This document shows, piece after piece, positions 1 through 4,571 of a DNA stretch of 5,256 nucleotides. The stretch spans positions 1 through 5,256 of the forward strand of contig JAFGKV010000117.1 in the NCBI GenBank assembly GCA_016928395.1. Reading direction: 5' to 3'. A program made the translations under genes and the position numbers. The notes under the pieces are model-generated. The model had not been told where the DNA came from. It worked only from the letters and a program-made list of their open reading frames with translations, and searched no databases. This DNA is from Candidatus Fermentibacterota bacterium (GTDB lineage Bacteria > JAFGKV01). Numbering within the stretch: position 1 is the first letter of the stretch; the number at the start of each line of letters is the position of its first letter.

Positions 1-54
1 CCCCCCGGGGGGCCCCCCCCCCCCCCCCCGCCCGGGGTTGGGGGGGGGGGGGGG
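1..54. repeat. G/C homopolymer block at the window's left edge
   Basis: The block is C6, G6, C17, G, C3, G4, TT, then G15, with no A anywhere. It changes abruptly at position 55 into normal mixed sequence. The C17 and G15 runs are complementary and could fold back on each other, but runs this pure are more typical of low-signal poly-G reads and their complements assembled at a contig end than of genomic DNA. I give it no biological function. Confidence 0.75.
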
Positions 55-142
55 CGAGCGAGCGGCGTGGTCAGAGTCCGCGGACCTCCAGTGTGGGACA
101 CCGTGCATGCGTATGTTATCGTGCAGGAGTTCTACCAAACAC

Positions 143-147
143 GGAGG
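143..147 (+). promoter_or_regulatory. Shine-Dalgarno site that sets the start of the C25 peptidase
   Basis: GGAGG sits 5 nt (tactc) before the ATG at 153. The same open frame extends upstream to an ATG at 93, but that one has no purine-rich site in front of it and would place about 20 charged or Cys-containing residues ahead of the signal peptide. The site therefore selects 153. No convincing -35/-10 pair is visible between 55 and 142. Confidence 0.8.
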
Positions 148-152
148 TACTC

Positions 153-2261
153 ATGTCGTTCCGAACATGGTATGCAGTGTGCGCAGCGCTCGCGCTGGCG
201 GCATGCGTCAGTGCCGCCCACGCGGGATTCACGGCGACCCTTGCGTTTCCCATGCCCGACGTATCGCAATCCGAGAACCTGGGCTATGACATTCTGAACG
301 TAGCCGGCTGTCATCTGGCGGGAGAGCCGGGGATGCCGTGGCTTCCCTGTCGTTCCGCCAACTTCCTCATCCCACGCAGTCAATCAGTGACCACTGTCCA
401 GGTCAAGGTGCTGTCCAAGCGGCAGCTTCCTGGCTCCTACTACATCTATCCCACTCAGCCTCCGATCCCAACGGACGGCAGTTGGGGCGAAGGGGACTTC
501 GTGGGACCCGATGCCGACATCTACAACTCTACCGCACCCTTTCCTGGCGAGCCCGTCGAAGAGGGAGAGGCAACGAGCTCCTGGGGATGGAAGGTGTACC
601 AGGTGATGGTGTGGCCGCTGGAGTACATCCCGGCGAAGCGGGAGGTGTGGGTGTACGAGAGTCTGGAGATCTCATTGGAGCTTGGGCCGTCGCTGGAGGC
701 GGATCAAGAGGTGCTGCCACGGAGCCATGAGCTGCAGGAGGAATGGGCCGCGGAGCTGGCGCAGGCGGTAGTCAACCCCGAGGAGATCGGGCCGCAGGCG
801 CCGGGAGTCTTGGGGCCGGTGCCAATATCCCGGAGATGGGTGCTGATCCTGCCGGGCGATCCCGAGCGCGAGGGGCGCGACAGGTGGATCGACACCTTCG
901 AACCGCTGAGAGCGCACCGAGAGAACCAGGGTCTGGACACCGAAGTGATCTATGTAAAGCAGATCACGGAGGCGTCGGGAGAGGCGGCGGTCCAGGCGAT
1001 CCGCGCCTATCTCCAGGATCAGCATGCGAACCACGGCGCCCGCTGGGCCTGCCTGGTGGGGGACCACGAGATGATACCGTGGACGTATCAACCGGCGTAC
1101 AGCCCGCCCAATGACTGGTGCTACTGCGACCTTGATGGCACATGGCCGGGCGACATCGATTGGTACCCCGAGCTCTGGGTTGGCAGGGCGCCATGCCTGA
1201 CCGCCGCGGAAGGCGCCAACTTCGTCGGCAAGGTGCTCGCTTATGAGCAGAACCCGGGGAACGGCGATCACGAATACCTCTTTCGGTCCCTCTACGAGTA
1301 TGCCGATGAGGGACAGAGGATGGGTACATGCGACCAACTCGCGACCCTCGACGATCCCGCCATCCAGGCAACCGTCTGGGGTGAACTGCCCTCCTATAAC
1401 GACCCGAATCCCTACTTCCCGTGGGACTATCACGTGGTCGAGACGCTGAGCCAGGTTCACTATAACTGCTTCGTCGTGCATTGCCACGGGTTTACGGACT
1501 TGTACTGGCCGTTGTCCATAGGGAATGGCCAGAATGCCGTACCGGGGAGCAGTTTCGGAGTCAATGACGTCCAAGCATTGACGAATGAAGGCTACTACTT
1601 CTTCTGGTATTCGATCTCCTGCTGCAATGCTCGCCTGGATGATCCATCCGGAATCCGCAGCATTGCCGAGGCAGCCACGTGCATGTTTCCCGCCCGCGGC
1701 GCCTTCGCCTTCGCCGGGAATACGCGAGCCGGCTACTGGGGCGATTCGAGTCAACTGAACTACCATGCGTGGGGGGTGCTCTACCCCCAGGGCCCTCTCA
1801 CGCCCAACTACTTCAACCACGCCGGCGGAGTTGAGGCCGTCTCCAAGCTGCGTTCCTGGCAGCAGGCTCAGCCCAGCAATAGTTACGTTCGTTACAGCCA
1901 CAATCTGTTTGGCGACCCAGCCGCACCGATCTGGGCGCCGCGGGCCATGCCGCCGGCGCCGAGGCCGGTGGGCGGGGAGACGGGGGCCCGTACTCCGGGC
2001 GTCCTGGTGCTTTCCTGGGGTCCGAGCCCGGTGGTGAGCGGTCGAGGAATGGTCAGGCTCCGCCTGGATCAACCTGCGCGTCTCCGCGTGGGACTCTACG
2101 ATCTCCAGGGCCGGCTGGTCTGGCGGCTCCACGAGGGATGGGTCGAATCCGGGGAGCATGAGGTGCCGTGGATTGCGCCCGGTCTGCCTGCCGGCGCATA
2201 CGCCATACGCGTGGTCGCGGGCGAGACCGTTCTGTCGCGACGGATAGTCATCTGCAACTGA
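153..2261 (+). CDS. Secreted family C25 (gingipain-like) cysteine peptidase with C-terminal sorting-type domain
   Basis: The protein has 702 residues. Seen: a signal peptide (residues 1-24, hydrophobic core about 6-18, likely AHA|G cleavage); a GEPGMPWLP motif (57-65) typical of C25 propeptides; a domain from about 227 opening with WVLILPGD; LVGDHEMIPW (about 301-310); DLDG (326-329) and PELWVGR (339-345), hallmarks of the gingipain fold; the candidate catalytic histidine in HCHG (H445); the candidate nucleophile in SCCN (C490 or C491); and the closing FGDP motif (586-589). After a Pro-rich linker, residues about 617-702 form a beta-rich tail (GPSP, LYDLQGRLV, GLPAGAYAIRV) like T9SS or FlgD-Ig tails. 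Known: C25 enzymes are exported endopeptidases made as zymogens. Inferred: cell-surface or extracellular proteolysis; cleavage specificity cannot be told. Odd points: 13 cysteines after the signal peptide, and an LAAC lipobox-like stretch (15-18). A downstream propeller gene follows after 56 nt, probably in one operon. Confidence 0.85.
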   Translation: MSFRTWYAVCAALALAACVSAAHAGFTATLAFPMPDVSQSENLGYDILNVAGCHLAGEPGMPWLPCRSANFLIPRSQSVTTVQVKVLSKRQLPGSYYIYPTQPPIPTDGSWGEGDFVGPDADIYNSTAPFPGEPVEEGEATSSWGWKVYQVMVWPLEYIPAKREVWVYESLEISLELGPSLEADQEVLPRSHELQEEWAAELAQAVVNPEEIGPQAPGVLGPVPISRRWVLILPGDPEREGRDRWIDTFEPLRAHRENQGLDTEVIYVKQITEASGEAAVQAIRAYLQDQHANHGARWACLVGDHEMIPWTYQPAYSPPNDWCYCDLDGTWPGDIDWYPELWVGRAPCLTAAEGANFVGKVLAYEQNPGNGDHEYLFRSLYEYADEGQRMGTCDQLATLDDPAIQATVWGELPSYNDPNPYFPWDYHVVETLSQVHYNCFVVHCHGFTDLYWPLSIGNGQNAVPGSSFGVNDVQALTNEGYYFFWYSISCCNARLDDPSGIRSIAEAATCMFPARGAFAFAGNTRAGYWGDSSQLNYHAWGVLYPQGPLTPNYFNHAGGVEAVSKLRSWQQAQPSNSYVRYSHNLFGDPAAPIWAPRAMPPAPRPVGGETGARTPGVLVLSWGPSPVVSGRGMVRLRLDQPARLRVGLYDLQGRLVWRLHEGWVESGEHEVPWIAPGLPAGAYAIRVVAGETVLSRRIVICN

Positions 2262-2274
2262 GCGACGGTCTGAA

Positions 2275-2305
2275 GATCAGGGGTCGGCATGCCCGGCCCC
2301 TGATC
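2275..2305 (+). promoter_or_regulatory. Strong intergenic hairpin abutting the ribosome binding site of the propeller gene
   Basis: Arms 2275-2287 and 2293-2305 form 13 pairs (9 G-C, 3 A-U and one U-G at 2284/2296) around a 5-nt loop, CATGC. The G-U pair is allowed only in plus-strand RNA, which favours a role in the mRNA. The stem begins 13 nt after the peptidase stop and ends one base before the GGGAGG site at 2306. No U-tract follows, so a classic intrinsic terminator is unlikely. It may tune or couple translation of the second gene, or protect an mRNA end; the function is inferred. Confidence 0.7.
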
Positions 2306-2311
2306 GGGAGG
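2306..2311 (+). promoter_or_regulatory. Shine-Dalgarno site that sets the start of the propeller gene
   Basis: GGGAGG lies 6 nt before the ATG at 2318. The frame is open back to 2168, inside the peptidase gene, but only the ATG at 2318 has a ribosome site and is followed directly by a signal peptide. The site touches the base of the preceding hairpin, so a folded stem would lie within the 30S footprint. Confidence 0.8.
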
Positions 2312-2317
2312 CGTGAA

Positions 2318-3937
2318 ATGAAACCTATGATGCTCAACGTGATCAGTTCTGCCATCATCCTGGCAGGCAATGGAACGGTGATGGCCTCAGACAGCGTGCG
2401 GCTCGTGGCGACTCTGCAAGGGGAGATGCCGGGCGACCACCTCGGCGGCTCCATGGCGGGAGTCGGTGATGTAGATGGAGACGGTCTGGCCGACTTCCTG
2501 GTTGGCGACTCCCGTGATGGCTGGCATCCCGGGGAGCGAAGGTGCCACCTCTTCTTCGGGAAGCCGCATCTATCCAGTGTGCCGGATGTGGTATTGGAGC
2601 AGCCCGAGGTGTACAGCTATGAGGGGAGGATCTATGATGACATGTTCGGCGCCGTTGTAGACGGCGGGAAAGACATCAATGGAGACGGGCTTGACGACTT
2701 TGTCATCACCAGTCCGGAGTGGTTCTGGGCCACCGGTAAGGTATACCTGTACCATGGAGGATCCTTTCCTCCGGACGAGTGTCCTGCCATCGGCATCGCG
2801 GGCTTCGGCAGCTCATGGATGACGCTGTTCTGGGCAACCCAACTCCGTGGGGTTCTCGTCGCGGACGTGAACATGGACGGCTACGGTGAACTCGCGTGTC
2901 TCGTGGGTGAGGCTACCCGTGATGTGGGGGCATATGTCTACTTCGGGGGCGCACCCATGGACAGCGTGCACGACCTTGGGCTGCAGGGGGAGCCCGATTT
3001 CAGCGTCATTTTGGGGGCCTCCCTGGCCTCAGGTGATCTCAACGGAGACGACTACGATGACATCGTCGTCGGCGCCTACGCGAACTTCCCGCACTCCGAC
3101 GATGCAGCGTGGGTATTCTGGGGTGGGCCAGATCCTGCGTGCTCTCCTGGCCTCCGCCTCAAGGGGGGTCATGACTGCGACATATTCTATCGGGTCTGCA
3201 TTCCCGGCGACATGAATGGTGACGGGTATGATGATTTGGTCGTTGGCGACTCGGGTGGCCATCCGCCTTGGTATCGCATCTACCTCGGCGGGGAGCCTAT
3301 GGACAGTGTTCCGGCGGTGGTATGGAGGGGGCAAGTGACTGGAACGGTCTCGCTGGCGGGGGGCGACCTCAACAACGATGGATTTGCCGATCTGATAGCC
3401 GTCGAAGAGTCTCACCCTGGGGGTACATGCGTCGCGACAGTACTCGTGTTCTTCGGCGGCACGGCCCTCGACTCGATTCCAGATGTCACCTATGAAGTCA
3501 CCTTTCTCGCGGAGGACTCGGGCGACTTGGGGCTGGTCTGGATCGGTGACGCCACCGGAGACGGCTATGCCGAGTTTGCCCTTGCGAATCCTGGATTCGG
3601 GGGATGGGCAAGACCCCGAGGCGAGATCTACATCTACACCATGGGGCCGGTGTCGGCCGTGCCGTCTGAGGTGGCACGGGCGCTGACAGTGCGGATAGCC
3701 CCTAATCCCGCTGCAGGCCAGGCCGTGGTGTCGTTTTCGGTCTCGAGATCCGAGCGGATTCGCCTTGGGGCCTATGACCCAGGCGGCAGGCGGGCGGGGC
3801 TGCTGTGCGACGGCCTGTTCACGAAGGGGTCCCATTCGATCCACTGGGACACGCGCGGTTTGTCTTCAGGGGTCTATCTGATCCGGCTGGAGACGGAGAC
3901 GGGAACGGATTCGCGACGAGTCGTGGTGGGGAGGTAG
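2318..3937 (+). CDS. Secreted seven-bladed FG-GAP (integrin-alpha-like) beta-propeller with C-terminal sorting-type domain
   Basis: The protein has 539 residues. Seen: a signal peptide at 1-23 (VMA|SD) with a single Lys; then seven Ca-binding loops of the DxDGDGxxD type starting at D51, D119, D183, D240, D298, D350 and D411, spaced 52-68 residues apart, which together give one complete propeller. Most blades close on a VYFGG-like strand, often followed by an MDSxPD-like joint (for example GAPMDSV and GEPMDSV). Residues about 458-539 form a C-terminal tail (APNP, LGAYDPGGR, GLSSGVYLIRL, SRRVVV) matching the tail of the upstream peptidase. Known: FG-GAP propellers bind Ca and mediate protein or glycan contacts; they are usually not enzymes. 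Inferred: an exported or surface adhesive or scaffold protein, probably co-transcribed with the protease 56 nt upstream. No catalytic domain is visible, and the ligand is unknown. Confidence 0.87.
   Translation: MKPMMLNVISSAIILAGNGTVMASDSVRLVATLQGEMPGDHLGGSMAGVGDVDGDGLADFLVGDSRDGWHPGERRCHLFFGKPHLSSVPDVVLEQPEVYSYEGRIYDDMFGAVVDGGKDINGDGLDDFVITSPEWFWATGKVYLYHGGSFPPDECPAIGIAGFGSSWMTLFWATQLRGVLVADVNMDGYGELACLVGEATRDVGAYVYFGGAPMDSVHDLGLQGEPDFSVILGASLASGDLNGDDYDDIVVGAYANFPHSDDAAWVFWGGPDPACSPGLRLKGGHDCDIFYRVCIPGDMNGDGYDDLVVGDSGGHPPWYRIYLGGEPMDSVPAVVWRGQVTGTVSLAGGDLNNDGFADLIAVEESHPGGTCVATVLVFFGGTALDSIPDVTYEVTFLAEDSGDLGLVWIGDATGDGYAEFALANPGFGGWARPRGEIYIYTMGPVSAVPSEVARALTVRIAPNPAAGQAVVSFSVSRSERIRLGAYDPGGRRAGLLCDGLFTKGSHSIHWDTRGLSSGVYLIRLETETGTDSRRVVVGR
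2432..3646 (+). repeat. Seven tandem FG-GAP repeats within the propeller gene
   Basis: Residues 39-443 hold seven diverged units of about 52-68 residues. Each has a GD-[VILMA]-x-x-D-[GD]-[FLY]-x-[DE] Ca loop, a short hydrophobic strand, and most end in a strand such as FFGK, YHGG, YFGG, FWGG, YLGG or FFGG. Loop five (DMNGDGYDD) and loop two (DINGDGLDD) are closest to consensus. Loops three and seven end in E instead of D (DVNMDGYGE, DATGDGYAE). The DNA copies are strongly diverged, so this is an old protein repeat rather than a recent duplication. Confidence 0.85.
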
Positions 3938-3947
3938 GAGGGAATCA

Positions 3948-4005
3948 GAGGGACCATCGAAAATCCACCTTCGAAAGGGTGAAGGTGAACCGGCACGGGT
4001 CCCTC
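3948..4005 (+). terminator. Two-tier stem just after the propeller gene, possible transcript end
   Basis: An 8-bp outer stem (GAGGGACC 3948-3955 with GGTCCCTC 3998-4005) encloses a 7-bp hairpin (CACCTTC 3966-3972 with GAAGGTG 3981-3987, 8-nt loop). It begins 10 nt after the TAG stop. There is no U-tract, so this is not a canonical intrinsic terminator. It could be a 3' stability stem or a U-less terminator. A competing 9-bp pairing, 3977-3985 with 4020-4028, would break the inner hairpin. Confidence 0.35.
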
Positions 4006-4172
4006 CCCCACCGCGCCCGCCTTCACCCCATCTCGGGGGGTCCCGCCCCTGCCCCGGCGAGCTGGTGCGCTGCCCCCCTCAGGTATCCCATGCTCCGGGC
4101 GAGAACCCGGGGAGCCCCTGTATCGAAAGGCCTATCCCGGGAGATACAGAGCTTCGGACCATGCCGCTGCGA

Positions 4173-4188
4173 TGTGAGAGAGGTCACA
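4173..4188. promoter_or_regulatory. Perfect CRP/FNR-type palindrome
   Basis: The site reads TGTGA, a 6-nt spacer (GAGAGG), then TCACA, which equals the core consensus bound by CRP-type regulators in enterobacteria. It lies in non-coding DNA between the propeller gene and the third gene, 370 nt upstream of the latter's start. No convincing -10 element is seen at the spacing expected for class I or II activation. Whether this organism has a regulator of that specificity cannot be told from the window. Confidence 0.4.
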
Positions 4189-4427
4189 GGGGCATACGGG
4201 TTGCAGGGGTGCGAGACTCGCGAGGTGCCGCTGCATGGAGGATCTCCACCACCGGGGGCTGCAAACCGCGGCAAGATGCTTCCGAGCCCGGCGCGGAGCG
4301 GAGCGGCGCCACCCCCTTCTGAGGGAGACCGTGTGGTCGTTGACCCTGCACGCACTCGTGCCCCCTCCCGCCCACTCACCCAGTCATCCAATCCTCCATC
4401 ATTCACTGGAGCGGAGAGGGGTGAGAG

Positions 4428-4571
4428 ATGCAGGCTACTCCGGTGATCCCGACGCACCTTGCTTCCCCGACCGGGAGGCCTATGTTCCCCGGTGCCGTGT
4501 GTGTTCACCCATGGCTCTTTGCCGTGGGTGCGAGTTCCATTTGTTCCTGGAGGTTTCCATGCGAAGAATGA
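4428..4571 (+). CDS. Possible small upstream ORF overlapping the start of the third gene
   Basis: ATG at 4428 opens 47 codons ending in TGA at 4569-4571, running 13 nt into the next gene in a different frame. An AGGGG site (4417-4421) lies 6 nt before the ATG. The peptide begins MQATPVIPTH and contains HPWLFAVGASS. It has no recognisable domain and no clear run of a single amino acid that would mark a classic attenuator peptide. Third-position GC is unremarkable, so selection for coding is not evident. If translated, its ribosomes would melt the hairpin at 4506-4530 and end just past the next start, allowing translational coupling. It could equally be a chance open frame. Confidence 0.3.
   Translation: MQATPVIPTHLASPTGRPMFPGAVCVHPWLFAVGASSICSWRFPCEE
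4506..4530 (+). promoter_or_regulatory. Leader hairpin upstream of the third gene's ribosome site
   Basis: CACCCATGGC (4506-4515) pairs with GCCGTGGGTG (4521-4530): nine Watson-Crick pairs and one U-G (4512/4524) around the loop TCTTT. The G-U pair again favours plus-strand RNA. It ends 18 nt before the GGAGG site at 4549. The sequence after it is mildly T-rich but has no continuous T-run, so a leader or regulatory stem fits better than a terminator. Confidence 0.55.
4549..4553 (+). promoter_or_regulatory. Shine-Dalgarno site that sets the start of the third gene
   Basis: GGAGG lies 5 nt (tttcc) before the ATG at 4559. In-frame ATGs at 4568 and 4583 are further away, so 4559 is preferred. 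The spacing matches that of the peptidase gene. Confidence 0.8.

Larger units (their letters stand above)
3938..4558. other. 621-nt intergenic region rich in inverted repeats, no convincing full-size gene
   Basis: Open frames cross this stretch on both strands, but none has a ribosome site, a recognisable motif or natural-looking composition. Inverted repeats seen include 3948-3955/3998-4005, 3966-3972/3981-3987, 4095-4099/4106-4110, 4118-4124/4143-4149, 4173-4177/4184-4188, 4211-4215/4217-4221, 4236-4240/4244-4248, 4290-4294/4306-4310, 4470-4475/4488-4493 and 4506-4515/4521-4530. High GC makes short stems common, so only the longer ones carry weight. I recognise no known riboswitch, ribozyme, tRNA or other RNA family. 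The region probably holds the end of the first operon and the promoter plus long leader of the third gene. Confidence 0.6.

Noticed and set aside
112-117. TATGTT as a -10 box for the peptidase gene
   Set aside because: Only four of six bases match TATAAT, and no acceptable -35 lies 16-18 nt upstream.
672-2159. 495-residue open frame antisense to the peptidase gene
   Set aside because: It is a mirror of a well-supported C25 gene in GC-rich DNA, with Arg/Pro/Gly-rich composition, no ribosome site and no recognisable domain.
3029-3844. 271-residue open frame antisense to the propeller gene
   Set aside because: It opposes the FG-GAP repeats, has no motif or ribosome site, and its low-stop frame follows from GC-rich codon use on the other strand.
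3981-4010. Partial likeness to a cobalamin riboswitch core (GGTGAACCGGCACGG then TCCC)
   Set aside because: The spacing is wrong, the conserved CGCCACTG segment and the downstream B12 box are missing, and no cobalamin-related gene is nearby.
4290-4310. GGCGC/GCGCC stem around a GGAGC tandem repeat
   Set aside because: A five-base G/C stem with an 11-nt loop is expected by chance in DNA this GC-rich; it is listed only as part of the stem-dense region.
4340-4345. TTGACC as a -35 box for the third gene
   Set aside because: No -10-like sequence occurs at the right distance; the following bases are C-rich.
3805-4446. 213-residue plus-strand frame from the end of the propeller gene
   Set aside because: It starts out of frame inside the supported propeller tail, lacks a ribosome site, and its composition (Pro, Arg, Gly, Ser) looks like translated non-coding GC-rich DNA.
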